Assembly: GCA_964019055.1 (NCBI GenBank)
Contig: OZ025213.1
Coordinates: 10,963,351-11,027,350, forward strand
Direction: 5' to 3'
DNA length: 64,000 nucleotides
From: Anthopleura xanthogrammica
Lineage: Eukaryota; Cnidaria; Anthozoa; Actiniaria; Actiniidae
The notes under the pieces are model-generated. The model was not told where the DNA came from. It did no database searches and was given only the letters and a program-made list of their open reading frames with translations. Made by a program: the position numbers and the translations under genes. Shown here piece after piece: positions 25,701 to 38,127 of the stretch. The first letter of the stretch is position 1; each line of letters opens with the position of its first letter.

Positions 25701-28700
25701 AGCTGCTTTATTATAAAGCATTGGTTTGTGAAGTTTCTTTTTCTTATATGCGAACGAAGCATTCTTGGCGTAAAATTGATTGCGAGCACTTAGGAAATAT
25801 TTCAATATTCGAGTTAGTGATTTTAAAAGCCACGTTTGAAATAATACACTTCTGACTCTTCCAAAAAACCCGGTTCCTTGATGCAAAGAAGCCAAAATAT
25901 TTAATATAGCTTTCACTATTAAAACCAATCCGATTCTGGTCCGTGCTTTTAAGCTAAAACTTCCAATTTCTAAGGTATTTTTGTTTGTGTAATATCCCAG
26001 GGTCTTTAGCCCTAAGCGGCTTACAAGTAGAAGTACTTGGGAAACCACTCACTGTAAGACTATCAAATATATACCCCAGCCTGTCAGGTTTGACATTTCA
26101 AATTCTTAATTCCTTTCTCCATACTAAAGTTCATTTGGAACTAGTCTTTTTATTTTACAATTACGTGGAAAATTGTTTTGAAGTAGCCAAACCAGATATA
26201 TATAGAGTCGAGTTTCTTGAAGAAGTGTGTCGCCTGACAAAGCTTTCTATTCACCTCAAAAATGCATTTTTACGATTCAATGAATTCAGGAGACAGGAGG
26301 CTAGACCCGTCATTATTATCGAGAACAATGTCATAACCTTTGATTAAAGACAAATAAGTTTTCTATGTGTGTTAACAAAGCTTTGTATAAAAGAAAAATG
26401 TATTGAACCGAAAAAACCTGTCGCACGACCAATCTAGAAACTCCAATTTCTAACGCTTGGTAAATGAATTTCCAAGTTAAAAATTTTCTGTTTCGCGATG
26501 TTAGTCTTTTTTTCCTTCCCTTTTTGGAAACTTCACACAAATTTTACTTCATTTTTTCCATTCATTAAGCTCCGATTTTTTTTTTCCTTTTTTACTATTG
26601 GTCGCGTCAGTTGCATGACCTAATTCTCATTTATAATTCTTAAGGTGTATAATCGTTAAAAATCTAATCTCTTATTTCTACGTTTTGGCCGATTTTTCCA
26701 TTTCTAAGATCGTATCTACAGATTCTGACGTTTTCTTTGTTCTCTGCTTCTAATTACTGTGCCTTCCTCAGCGCGTGGATCGATCGAATTGTGTTGTTTT
26801 GTCTCCAGAATGACACTAAAAAAAATACAAATTTCTAGCTTGTATGTGTGATATTTTTTTCTTCCAAAACAATACTATATACTGAGAAAACAATACTATA
26901 TACTGAAACTTTTCAACATCTGCATTTTATATCCAAACTCCCTATTTGCAAGTGTAAGATTCTGTTAGACTTTTTCAATTTTTTTTCGTAGGGCCTATCT
27001 AGATTTGTGTTAGAATACTTGATCATTTCAATATGTGCAATATGTATCCAAATTCCCTAGGGTCAATCGTAGGGTCTATCTAGATTTGTGTTAGAATACT
27101 TGATCATTTCGATATGTGCAATATATCTCCAAATAACTCAATATTTTTACGGTTTTTTGACTGAGATTTTTTCAACTTGAAGAATTTGCTCGAAGATGTC
27201 AGTCACACAACCCGGTAGAGTGATTGCGATGATGATGATGATGATGATGATGATGAAGAGTGTAGTGGCTGTCAATGCTATGAGGTATTGTTGATCCTTG
27301 AAGCTTTTTTATGGAGGATTTTATTGAGAGGATTGAATTTTAAGCTCTTTGCTGCCAGAAGTGCTCTGCAATATCTCTGGATTTCATAGTTGTGCCATAT
27401 CGAACAAAATCCTTCATGACAACACGTCTTTCCTTGACTCTCTTTTCCTTCGTTATTTCTTCCTTCTTTCTTTCTTCCTTCCTTCCTTCCTTCCTATCTT
27501 TCTCTCCGCGCCAGTCATTTCGTATTCTCAGTCTTTCTTTCCTTCTATTTTTCTTTCATTCATTCATTCTTTTATTCTTTCTCAGTTTTTTGTTCCTTCC
27601 TTTCTTGCATGATATCATGTCTATAAAAAGTATAAAATATTCATATATATTTTTATCCTCCCTCCTCCAGGCCTTCCCTCTCTCTTCTTTATTTCTTTCT
27701 AAGATTAATTTTTTCCAAAGCCCAAATTTCATAGGTTTTTTCCTACTCCTTTGTCAAACACTCTCTATTTCTTCCATCATTCTTCCAAGGTTTCATGATT
27801 ATATTCCCCAAGCTCTTTTTTAGTTATCTTTTTTTAATTTATTCTGTGGATGAATTATAGAAACACTACGATATTTTTATCCTCTATCAACTTCCAAATC
27901 CCGTCTTTTAGCGATACACAGACCGACTGGTGTCCCTATAGTGTAATAAAAGTCTTTGAATCAGACTTTTGGTCTATTTGATTAATAGAAAAGACAATCC
28001 AACCAAGCTCCCGCGTCACGTACAAGGATTTATCATCTAGTAATCTTCATAACTATTACTTCAAGTGTACGAGTTAGAGTTTTGGAGTTGCCCTAAAGCT
28101 TGTTTGAAAAGCGTTTAGGATTTTCGAGGGGTTTTTATGAGTTTTCCAGAGCAATCTTGAGGTGTTTTTCAATCATTTACTCAATCTTCCAGAGACAAAA
28201 TGGCGTCGGTGAAGTTGACATCTTAAGTATTTTCCAAGTTCGTCGTTATATAATTTGATCCAACAGGGAAAAACAATTCCTTTTCTATATCACACAACTA
28301 TTATCCTTTTATCTTCAAACTTTTGAAATCCTTTTTAAGACTTGAGTTTGAGATTGAAAACAAAACTGTCATTGAAATCTTTGAATTGGTTTTCAAGAGT
28401 TCAGTGTAGAGTGCTCTACAGTCAACAAGTAGAATGAACACACGGCCAAAACAAAACACTCAACACAGCCCGATAATCTCTCGAACTTTCCCCACCAGTT
28501 CTATTCCTAGACATTATTTCTCCTTATTCTAGAAATATTCTATTGTTTTATCGTGTGTTTTTTGTTGTTAAAAGGGTGTGGTATTCGAATTTTTGACCAC
28601 GATGTTGATCGTGTGGTAGCTTTGCCACCTGTTGCCTTAGCGACGCACAAATTAACCATTTCCAATAAGATTCCAGATCTCCTATTTCCAATCTTTGGCA

Positions 28701-31700
28701 TTTTCATTTAGAGTTTTTATATTTTTTAGTTTAATAATCTAAAAAAACTAGTGCAATTGATATCCATTCCTCTTAACCAGATCGATATTATTAATTTGGA
28801 GGTCGAGGCAGAAATCCTTTAATACCATATAATTTTAATCTAATTTTGTAGAGTTCATTACGATGTCAAACTATCCTAATCCTTTGCTAAACTTTTAATC
28901 CATGGCCCGAGAGAGCTGCGGATTATGAAAAGTAGACACTTGTTGCTATCGACTCCTTCCACACAAACCCCGGAAACCTAAATTCTGATCTCCGTTATAA
29001 TATATTGAATGACATGTCAGATAATTACCATCATCATTACAAGGAAAATGTTTCTGGCTGGTTTTTTTTTTTTTTTGTATTGAGGTCTAAAACTCGCAAC
29101 AAAAAAAAAACACTTTAGCAAATCATCATTTTTTTTTATACTAAAACCATCTTTAAGTCATTTGTTTGTTTGTTTTCACGGCCATTAAGCAAAAATTATT
29201 ATCGTAGATTCCAATGGAAAGCCATTCAACAATATCAATTCTGTAACCGTGATAGCGTCCATTTTAGCGTGAAGTAGAACGAGTCATAGACATCACGTCT
29301 ACTTATCGATTTGTCGGGACGTTTTGCGATTTGCTATCTTTGTTATTTGCAAATCTTTTCAAATAACCCGTCATTTTGACGCTTAGGCTATTCTTTTCCA
29401 ATTCATAGCTTCTTGAGTTTACTGGGAATGATAATTCTTATTGAAAGTAGTTCTAATTGCGTGTAATTTTTAGGCAATGTTTATTTGAACCGTGATGTTG
29501 GTATCTGAGTCTCTGTAGAACGAACAGAAGACGCACTTAAAACTAAGCCATGAAGAAACAGATAATACGTATCTTGTAGCAGCTGAATTATTTATTTTTT
29601 GTGATATTTGAACAAACATTGACCAGGATGCTCAACAACTAGCATCACCTTGATCAGTTGACTCGTGCAGCCTTTCAGGGTTATTTGTTTTTGGTTTTCT
29701 TTGTCTAAAAAGAGTCTTTATTCGTTCGTTTAGTTTATAATTTGGTTATTAGCAAATTAATCCACTAAATACTCTTATTTATAGGTCATAAATTTAATTA
29801 TTTCGATACGCACACGCGCTGAATTTTTCATTTATTCTACTAATTCATTCATTCATCCACTCAGTCGTTGAGTCACTAAGTCAAGCACTTCGTCTTTGAT
29901 TGTTCATTCATTTGCGCATTCAGTTTCTGTCATTCGTTCGTTCATTACTCGTTTACTTTTACTCATCCATCTTATTCCATGCTTCCATTCCATTCCATCC
30001 CATCCATCCATCCATCCATCCATCCATCCATCCATCCATCCATCCATCCATCCATCCATCCATCCATCCATCCATCCATCCATCCATCCATCCATCCATC
30101 CATCCATCCATCCATCCATCCATCCATCCATCCATCCATCCATCCATCCATCCATCCATCCATCCATCCATCCATCCATCCATCCATCCATCCATCCATC
30201 CATCCATCCATCCATCCATCCATCCATCCATCCATCCATCCATCCATCCATCCATCCATCCATCCATCCATCCATCCATCCATCCATCCATCCATCCATC
30301 CATCCATCCATCCATCCATCCATCCATCCACTCATCCATCCACTCATCCATCCATCCATCCAACCATCCGTCCATCCATCTATCCATTCACCCATCTATC
30401 CCGCATCCATCTACTCATCTAGCTATCCATCTATCATGAACAGCATACATACGTCTCAATCTCACTTGATCCCATCCATCCATCCATCCATCCATCCATC
30501 CGTCCGTCCGTCCGTCCGTCCGTCCGTCCGTCCGTCCGTCCGTCCGTCCGTCCGTCCGTCCGTCCGTCCGTCCGTCCGTCCGTCCGTCCGTCCGTCCGTC
30601 CGTCCGTCCGTCCGTCCGTCCGTCCGTCCGTCCGTCCGTCCGTCCGTCCGTCCGTCCATCCATCCATTCATCTATCCATCCATCCATCTATCCATCCATC
30701 AGACTTTCCATCTTTTCATCCATCCATCCATCCACCCATCCACTCATCCATCCATTCGTCCGTCCATACATCTATCCATCCATCCATCCATCCACTCATC
30801 CATCCACTCATCCATCCATCCATCCAACCATCCGTCCATCCATCTATCCATTCATCCATCTATCCATCCATCTATCCATCCATCCATCCATCCATCCATC
30901 CATCCATCCATCCATCCATCCATCCATCCATCCATCCATCCATCCATCCATCCATCCATCCATCCATCCATCCATCCATCCATCCATCCATCCATCCATC
31001 CATCCATCCATCCATCCATCCATCCATCCATCCATCCATCCATCCATCCATCCATCCATCCATCCATCCATCCATCCATCCATCCATCCATCCATCCATC
31101 CATCCATCCATCCATCCATCCATCCATCCATCCATCCATCCATCCATCCATCCATCCATCCATCCATATCCTGATCAAGTAGATGTTTGATATTATTGAA
31201 TAAATCACCTGCAACACTAAACAACAAGCTATATCCATTTCCATTCATTAAGCTTCTCTAATGTGTTTGTGCATTTTCTAGATCACGAAGTGTATATTAT
31301 ATCTACAACCTCTTCTGATCTAATGCTACATTCATAATAACACCTGTATGCTTGACTTCCATCTCTGATCTAGAATATTCCACAAACCACTCCCTATTCT
31401 ATAAAAAGCTCATTTTATAACCTGCACAAGTGCTTCCTAGGTTATCCCTGGTTTTTACACTGCCTTATCTTTTTTAAAGCGTGTGTGTCAAAATCTGATT
31501 TTTCTTTCAAATTTCTTATTGTTTTTAGCATTGTTTTCCCTAGGATATTCCTGTTTTGTTTTCTTGTGTTTCTTCCATGACGTTTTTAAGTTTTTGACGT
31601 AAAGATTATTGCATTAAAAGCAAATAAAAAAATAAGCTATCTACATAATTGGGGAAGTGTCAAGCATGTGCAGTTGATATCTCCTAAGAAACCAAAAAAA

Positions 31701-34700
31701 AAAAAAATCCTCGTCAAACAATACATGAGTTATTGTATTTCACCAAAGAATTATGATTCAAGAAAAAAAACCCCATATATATTGAAATAATAATTATTAT
31801 ATTTGAGGACCTTTGAACAAAATTGGTTTAGTCCAACCTCTTTGGACAGAATGTAGTATTATTAGTAGTATGACAGACGACTGATTTCGTGACAAAAACA
31901 TGAATTCTATTCATTGAAGCGACAATCTGCAGTCAGCTTTACAAAACTACTGCAAAAATGTAATGTTGTCAATTAATTTTTATTTCTTTTTGGAAAAAAT
32001 GAAAGCACTATTCATCCTTGAAGGGGAAGTTGTATCATTTTCAAACGATAATCATAAGTGACACAAAATTTGAATGCCAGGATCACAACATAGGAAGCAA
32101 CCAATTACCTTTCAAAAAATTTTTTTTTAATTTCTCTTTTAATGTCTCGCCCCGAAGGCTGATTTTTTTAGTATTCCAGCTGAAATCGTTTTTCTGTTTC
32201 GGTACTCTTCGAACTGTTTTTTGCAAATCGACAAGAAATTTGAACTAACGGTCAGTAGATCAATGGAGTCGTCACTTTGACTGCTTTATTTACATTTTAG
32301 AATTAGATAATCTGTTACTGCAAAGCCAGATTCATAGAAACAAATCATCCATATGTCTTGATTACATCCGACCTTTTGTATCGACTCAGTGTGTTTCCCA
32401 TCGCAAATGCAATTATGATTGTTTTTGCATTAAAATATTTGGGGTTCGTGGAAAAATCTCAAAACATTCGGCGCGGAAACCATCAACACATTCCAGTTTA
32501 ATAGTTCTGCTAATATTGTCACTTTTAGGAGCGTTTTATTGCTTCTTTGTGATTGGACTTTAGTGTGGTTCGTGATCCTTGCTCGTTTCATTGACTCTTT
32601 AACCACTTCCTTCGCACCTTCCTTCGAGCCGGTTTCCCCCTGAGGGGTGGGGGGGACCAATTGTGCGCCTATTTGTCTTCGACCGCCGCCATCCTGTCTT
32701 CTCCTTTCTTAATCTAGAATTATTTTTAGCAAACATGTCATGCATCGGTTGAGTCGTTATTATTCAGAAGGTATCTTAGATAATCCGAATCTGCTTTCAT
32801 CCAACCTCTGCGACCAGTAGTCGCTCGAATCTGTAACACTATTATCATCTTACACTGGCGTTCGACCTTTTGGCGTATTCCTACACGATTACTGAAGTGT
32901 GAGATGTATATCGAAAAGTCAATTTAGATCGTATTTTAAGATAAAGAGTGTTATTGATTCCTGCGCGTGTAGGATATCATGAGTATAAAGAGTTTTAATG
33001 TTAGACAGAACAGTAGTTAATGGATGTCGAGGTCAGCGCTTTAAAGAATCCATCTCGATGACACTTGTTAACACTCTGTGGTCTGTTTGCTGTCGTTCTC
33101 AACTTTTCTCAAGTATTTCCGTCGTTTTGGTTTGATCTGTCTTCATACGCCAAATCCTTGCACGCTTCTCTTTTCATAATCCCAGTACTCGTTTGTTCCA
33201 GTTGGATGGGGTTAGGAGGGGTACTCGCTTGTTCCAGTGGGATGGGGTAAGGGAGGGGGGTAGGATGAGAGGGCATCCAAGAGAAGAACACTTGCTGCAA
33301 TAGACCTTTTCGGTTTGGGCGTATTATTTTCCCATTTTAGATCATGTGTCATTCCCTAGAGTATCAACTCTTGCGCATGAGAAGACACGTGAATACGGAC
33401 ACAACTTAAACAAAGAATCTTATTCTCAAGAGAATGACACGTTGTCTGAAATGGAAAACATAACAGCCGAGCGGAAAAGATCTATTCCCATAGCAGTTCA
33501 ATTTGGTGGACAATACAGCGGATTTAAATCCTCGCGAGAGTAAAATTGTATTATTTTGAGAGTAAAATTCTATTATTTTGAGAGTAAAATTGTATTATTT
33601 TGAGAGTAAAATTCTATTATTTTGAGAGTAAAATTCTATTATTTTGTCCTCCAAATTGAGCTGCATTGGGAATTGAAATCCTTCAAAAGGTCCATATACC
33701 GTTACACAAGATTGTACGTGCATGAACTGAGGCGCGTTGCTGGGTTCTTCTACTGAGTTTTTCCGGAAGGAGTAAAGTAGAAACTGGGATTTGATTATAT
33801 TTTTGCGCCAGTAAATCGTGACAGCGCCGCCGTCCGCCATTCTGGTTCAGTTACCCAAACCCTGAATTTTTCAAAGAATTTGATTGGTTGAGCGGGATAG
33901 CTAAATAGTCTCCATTTCCTGTCCGAGAACTCGAGCGAGCGTTCGTCTGATAATCAGGGTATTTATCTATAAACCTGCTTGCGTATTTACTCGTTTAAGC
34001 ACCGCCCCCGATTAAGCGCCGCGGCGGTTTATCAAATAAATACAGTATTCATATCTTCTTTTTTCGACTTCAAGGTGATTGATGAAAACGACAACAAGCC
34101 AGTTATCATCGCACTTCCCGTATGGACCGTCCTCGACAATGGACGAATCCCCGAGGATATTCCCGTAGGGCGTGGCGTTGCATCGATCGAGATCAAAGAC
34201 GAAGACAGTCTTAATAACAGCATGATAGACTTACGCTTGACCAACCACAGGCATGATTTTCGTATCAAGACCATCTTCCCCAACAGGAACTACCTTCTTG
34301 TAGTACAACGCCCTCTTAATCTATCAAGACAACCGCAGTACAAGATGAAGCTGTTCGCCAGGGATCGTGGTGTACCTCCTCTAGAAAGCAGTCGCAAGAT
34401 ATTTTTCCGAATCGCTGACAAGAACAGACATGCTCCTAACTTCACTAAATCTAACTACGAAGTGAAGGTGGTGGACGATGCTAAACCTGGAACGCGCATT
34501 GCTAATATTACAGCTTATGATCCTGATACAGATCGAGAAGGGGACTTGGAGTACTCTGTTAAGACTCTTAAGATAAGGGACAAGAACATCTCGAATCCAA
34601 AGAGGTTCTTTGAATACGATAGAAAAACTGGTAGCCTGAAAGTCATTCCAAAATTATGGTGCTCCTTCACGCCATCGTTTGAATTGGTTATCGAAGCCAG

Positions 34701-36102
34701 GGATAATGGCCGTACAAGGAGGCGCGGCAGTGCTGTTGTCAAGGTAACGGTAGTGTGCGCAAAGTATCAGTATACGTTTACCATCAAAGAGAATCAACCC
34801 AAGGGGAGTGTAGTGGGTCGTGTGGTGGTGGACCCCCCGTCTCCAGGAAAGAAATTGTCATTCAGAATCGTAAACTCTGCCCGGAAGGATTTCATCATCA
34901 ATAATACAAGTGGCTTCATAACAACCGCTCGAATGCTGGATCGTGAATCCATAGCAACGCACACTCTGGTTGTTAAGGTTACCGATGGTTTGATTAACAT
35001 GAATTTGACTGTTCTTGTGCACGTGAAGGATGTGAACGACAACGCGCCTATTTTCATTGGTCTGAACGACAACCACGAAGTGTCAGTACCCTCGACAGCA
35101 AAACGAGGCGATGAGGTCATTACAGTTAGAGCCACAGATCCCGATACGGGGACTAACGGCCGGATTCAATATACCCTGGAGTCCGGAAACGATGATAAGA
35201 CCTTTATCCTGGACAAGGACCGTGGCGTGTTAGTCGTCTTTGATTATTTATTTGAACCCACTTACGAACTGAAGATCAAAGCTACTGATACTGGAGACAG
35301 TTCCAAGTCTGCGTACATAACGCTTAAGATTGTGGTCGCTCTTCCAGACTATCTGCAATCAACGTCACGTCCCTCAAAGGTTCCCATTTACGACACACAG
35401 GCTGGAAATGGAGGCGTCTTGGCGTCCAAAACCATATTGATTGTAGTGATCCTGTGTTCAATTATCAGCTTGTTGGTTGTAGTTGTTATTGTTGTGGTGG
35501 TTATTCGGTGCTATCGAAGACAAGGTGAGACCAAGACACACAAGTGCACGCCTCTCCAACGAGATTCGAACTTCAGAGAACCTGAAATCAGCCGCGAAGC
35601 CGCGATTAAAGCTTCGAAACAAATGTACAGCCAAGCAACAGTGAACATGTACGCATCGAACGAGATGCTGGAAATTAAGAAACCCAAGAACCTAAAAATG
35701 GGTCAAGCGCAACAATTACCGTTGAAGAGCTCCTTCGCTACCAGCCCACCAGGCATTATTACCTCACCTAGCCATCGAGTGAACGGACCACCGCCTTATA
35801 CAGATATTTACCCACCGATATCCACAACCAGACCGGTGTCTGAGTGCTTTAGCAGTGGGGATGAGCTAGATAGCGGTAGAGGTGACAGTTCTCTGCCCTC
35901 TAGTCCATATTCATGTCACACTTTGGGGAAACCAAACAATGACCATCATTACTCAACATATAAGCACCCCAAGAGAGACTCATCCAGTTATAATCATTAC
36001 AACCATCCTGTGGTCACGCTGCCTAACCGCACACAAAGCGGTAAAAAGAAAACCGTGACAATTGCTCCAGATGCTTTACCACACTCGTCAACTAATTTGT
36101 GA
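21764..36102 (+). CDS. Protocadherin, 7 cadherin repeats, single membrane pass
   Basis: Calcium-dependent adhesion receptor of the cadherin superfamily. Coding exons 21764-22777 and 34075-36102 are joined in phase 0 by an 11,297-bp intron, giving 1013 residues. Signal peptide 1-16. Repeat linkers: DINDNNP 120-126, DSNDHSP 233-239, DENDNKP 341-347, DKNRHAP about 453-459, a degenerate linker near 565 (CAKYQ, no DxNDN), DVNDNAP 657-663; the seventh repeat ends about 763. LDRE-type and DxD motifs ([18 protein letters not shown]) mark calcium sites. One hydrophobic helix about 791-815 is followed by RCYRR. The cytoplasmic tail of about 195 residues contains [14 protein letters not shown] near 931-944. 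Seven repeats and a long unclassical tail (no beta-catenin region seen) fit delta-1-like protocadherins. The fifth repeat's lost linker should weaken calcium binding there. Orthology within protocadherins is not resolved. Confidence 0.92.
22815..22885 (+). mobile_element. tRNA-like SINE head in protocadherin intron
   Basis: aagcgcagttggatttg resembles a tRNA A box and gagttcaagctcccgctggg a B box at the usual spacing. The following 300 bp may be its body but no second copy was found in the window. Confidence 0.4.
22886..26984. other. Protocadherin intron, 5' part
   Basis: AT-rich intron with overlapping spurious frames on both strands. No domain or element recognised, apart from a small direct repeat of caatactatatactga at 26870-26905. 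Confidence 0.5.
26985..27140. repeat. About 80-bp tandem duplication in protocadherin intron
   Basis: Two copies of cgtagggcctatctagattt (second copy with t for c), gtgttagaatacttgatcat and atatgtgcaatat, at 26988 and 27068. Confidence 0.85.
27228..27256. repeat. (GAT)n microsatellite
   Basis: Short uninterrupted GAT triplet run inside the protocadherin intron. Confidence 0.85.
27257..29984. other. Protocadherin intron, middle part
   Basis: Includes a strongly pyrimidine-rich tract (TTCC/TTCT) at 27430-27820 and an ATTC-rich lead-in from 29830. No coding or RNA gene seen. Confidence 0.5.
29985..31167. repeat. (ATCC)n array with an internal (GTCC)n block
   Basis: Pure ATCC from about 30000 to 30330, a variant-rich block to 30475, a pure GTCC block 30500-30657, a second variant-rich block to 30870, then pure ATCC to 31167. 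Frames reading His-Pro-Ser-Ile repeats are artefacts. The array is intronic in the protocadherin gene. Confidence 0.97.
31168..33300. other. Protocadherin intron, 3' part
   Basis: No gene recognised. A short direct repeat of ttccagt.ggatggggt lies near 33196 and 33233. Confidence 0.5.
33301..33484. mobile_element. MITE family A, copy 2
   Basis: Ends tagaccttttcggtttggg and the inverse gccgagcggaaaagatcta. Inner blocks attttcccattttaga and cattccctagagtatca are mirrored by agagaatgacacg and gtctgaaatggaaaac. The most complete copy in the window. Confidence 0.85.
33480..33696. mobile_element. MITE family B, copy 2, with internal 22-bp expansion
   Basis: Abuts the family A copy and shares its tctat end. 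gcagttcaatttggtggaca is mirrored by tgtcctccaaattgagctgc. Its centre holds five tandem 22-bp units (gagagtaaaattgtattatt and gagagtaaaattctattatt variants) at about 33537-33645. Confidence 0.8.
34075..36102 (+). CDS. Protocadherin coding exon 2 (EC3 end to cytoplasmic tail)
   Basis: Acceptor ttcgacttcaag precedes GTG ATT GAT GAA AAC, which supplies the VIDENDNKP linker missing from exon 1. The exon runs uninterrupted through four more repeats, the membrane helix and the tail to TGA at 36100-36102 (675 residues). Confidence 0.92.
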   Translation: MIDENDNKPVIIALPVWTVLDNGRIPEDIPVGRGVASIEIKDEDSLNNSMIDLRLTNHRHDFRIKTIFPNRNYLLVVQRPLNLSRQPQYKMKLFARDRGVPPLESSRKIFFRIADKNRHAPNFTKSNYEVKVVDDAKPGTRIANITAYDPDTDREGDLEYSVKTLKIRDKNISNPKRFFEYDRKTGSLKVIPKLWCSFTPSFELVIEARDNGRTRRRGSAVVKVTVVCAKYQYTFTIKENQPKGSVVGRVVVDPPSPGKKLSFRIVNSARKDFIINNTSGFITTARMLDRESIATHTLVVKVTDGLINMNLTVLVHVKDVNDNAPIFIGLNDNHEVSVPSTAKRGDEVITVRATDPDTGTNGRIQYTLESGNDDKTFILDKDRGVLVVFDYLFEPTYELKIKATDTGDSSKSAYITLKIVVALPDYLQSTSRPSKVPIYDTQAGNGGVLASKTILIVVILCSIISLLVVVVIVVVVIRCYRRQGETKTHKCTPLQRDSNFREPEISREAAIKASKQMYSQATVNMYASNEMLEIKKPKNLKMGQAQQLPLKSSFATSPPGIITSPSHRVNGPPPYTDIYPPISTTRPVSECFSSGDELDSGRGDSSLPSSPYSCHTLGKPNNDHHYSTYKHPKRDSSSYNHYNHPVVTLPNRTQSGKKKTVTIAPDALPHSSTNL

Positions 36103-37216
36103 AAAGAGCTTTTACATGTTGTTGAATGCGTGACGCGTCACCAACTAGGGAATGTCACGCAATCTTGATAGTAAACCCAGCACAGACCTTGCTGGCTTCA
36201 ACGCTTATTGTGGGATAGGATACTTGCTTGAATTGCGCTCAGGGTGACTGACAGAGGTCACGCAACAGACTGACAGATGTCACGCAACAGACTGCGGTGG
36301 GCTATCGCGCTGTGGAATATGTTTATTTATGAAAGAAGCGGTAGTCCCAATTCTGTCTCGCAATGCGAAGATAAAGGATAAAGGATAATCATTGGATATA
36401 TTTCGTGACTGTATCGCAAGCAACAGGTCACGCATTACACTGACGTAAGATTTTCTCACCGTGACGAAGATTGAATGATATTATTTCTGGATTTATCTTT
36501 CATATTTAAAACTTTTATCTTCGTAGTACTTGACATTTTTACTCAACATGAATCAAGGGATTCATTTCTATTCTATTTTTTGTTCTTTTATCTTTTCAAT
36601 TTTCATGAGAGCGCATTTTTTTGTTAAATTCAAATCAAAATGGGCAAAGATGTTGCACCTTTTTTCTCCACTACTTCGTATTCCATTCAAGTTTTGCTTT
36701 TGCATGACAGTGGCTGACGTCATGTATTACGTAGTACCTACGTCACAGGTGACGTCATTCTAAGCTAAGTAGGTATTCAAGTTTTCAATAGAAAAACCTA
36801 AGAGGTTTGTGCTGTCAGAAAAGGTAGCCACAGTTTTAATGGGTTTCATAGATGTTGCAAGGTGTTGGAGGTAGAATTGGTGGGGAATCGTACAGTACTG
36901 CGACTTTGAAGTGGCTTCCACTTTAAACCAATCAAAAGCCGAGACAACATACACCAGCCAATCATACTAATGCTGGAATTCGAAAGCCATTTAAAAGTCA
37001 CATTCCTGCTTGTTTCCACATAGCTGCATGTTTCCTTGTCCAGGGAGTAAAGTCAGTAAATATAGATAATGAACACTGCATGAGATTGAAAATGGAAAAA
37101 AATGGAAAATAGAATAAGATAAAGGGAATGGAAATTCTCGTTTAATAGTTTAAGGAAAAAGGAAAATATTTAACAGAATCAATTCTACTGTACAGAACTT
37201 GGAAAAGGCCATTTGA
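36103..37216. other. Protocadherin 3' flank
   Basis: Presumed 3' UTR then intergenic sequence; no convincing AATAAA found within 500 bases of the stop. At 36905-36990 lies a copy of the dispersed ggcttcc...aaccaatca arrangement. Confidence 0.45.
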
Positions 37217-37467
37217 GCTAACAGTTTACGTGATCATAACCCCCTTAAAACAAGAGTTGTGTCAAAATGAACAACAAAACTGAAAAGAGCACCTCGATAT
37301 TTGTAAGGAAGCGAAGTTTATTTAGCTCGTAATGTTGACTCAAGGGGAAATGGCATTGTCTTGGACGGCAACGCTTCTTACTAATATCGAGGTGCTCTTT
37401 CCATTTCTGGCATTCATTTTGACACAACTGCTCATTTAAAGGGGGTAGGGTGACGTGACCTGTTAGT
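37217..37467. mobile_element. MITE with about 90-bp inverted arms
   Basis: Left gctaacagtttacgtgatc, ccccttaaaa, gagttgtgtcaaaatgaa and aagagcacctcgatat; right atatcgaggtgctctt, ttcattttgacacaact, tttaaaggggg and tgacgtgacctgttagt. Non-coding. Confidence 0.85.
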
Positions 37468-37819
37468 GCAGAAGGCCCATCGATTTCCTATACATTTGGC
37501 ATAAGGAATGATCATATTCATTTTGTATATTTTAACTTTCATATATTAGGTGATTACGTAGCTCATTTATTATGATAATTATATGAACAATCAAAAGGAA
37601 CTAATCACTAAATCATTGGTTTAAATTATTAGATAATCACTAAATAAAAATCAAAATGTACGAGCTGCTGTGAAAGGTTCTTTTGATTCGGAATGCGCGC
37701 GGGTTGCAAAGAAGTGATGCCGCTCGCGCTGTCAGAAGCAATTCGTATCGCAATTCGATATATAATTTTGATCGTAACTTGTTGCGCAATAATTCCACAC
37801 GTCATTAGCATTATTAAAA

Positions 37820-38052
37820 GCGTGAATACACGGAGCAATTTTCTCTGCAGCTTGTCTCAGTTCCAACAGCATTGCAACACAAGTTGCAAGAGGGTTTACA
37901 AGGTGCAACGGAGACGCAATCGTTGCCAAAAGTAGAAACAAATTCTACTTTTCGCAACGATTGGTTACACGCCGCAATGCTTCATGCAACTTGTGTCGTC
38001 GCAACGCCTTCGTGAGACAAGTTGCAGAGAAAATTGGCCACGTATTCGCGCC
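37820..38052. mobile_element. MITE of the GGCG-AATTTACAC group
   Basis: Left end gcgtgaatacacggagcaat and inverse right end ggccacgtattcgcgcc. Inner mirrored blocks tgcaacttgtctcac and caacacaagttgcaagaggg. A close relative lies at 40357-40573. Confidence 0.85.
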
Positions 38053-38127
38053 ATAAGCTAACTTTTCTTTGAACTTAGCATACGCATTCCTTTGCCACTC
38101 CCCCATCTCTGTTCTTGATGAAGTCAC

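Noticed and set aside
25611..26347. Two opposed frames of 120-145 residues in the protocadherin intron
   Set aside because: AT-rich composition, Lys/Leu/Phe-biased, no recognised domain, overlapping each other.
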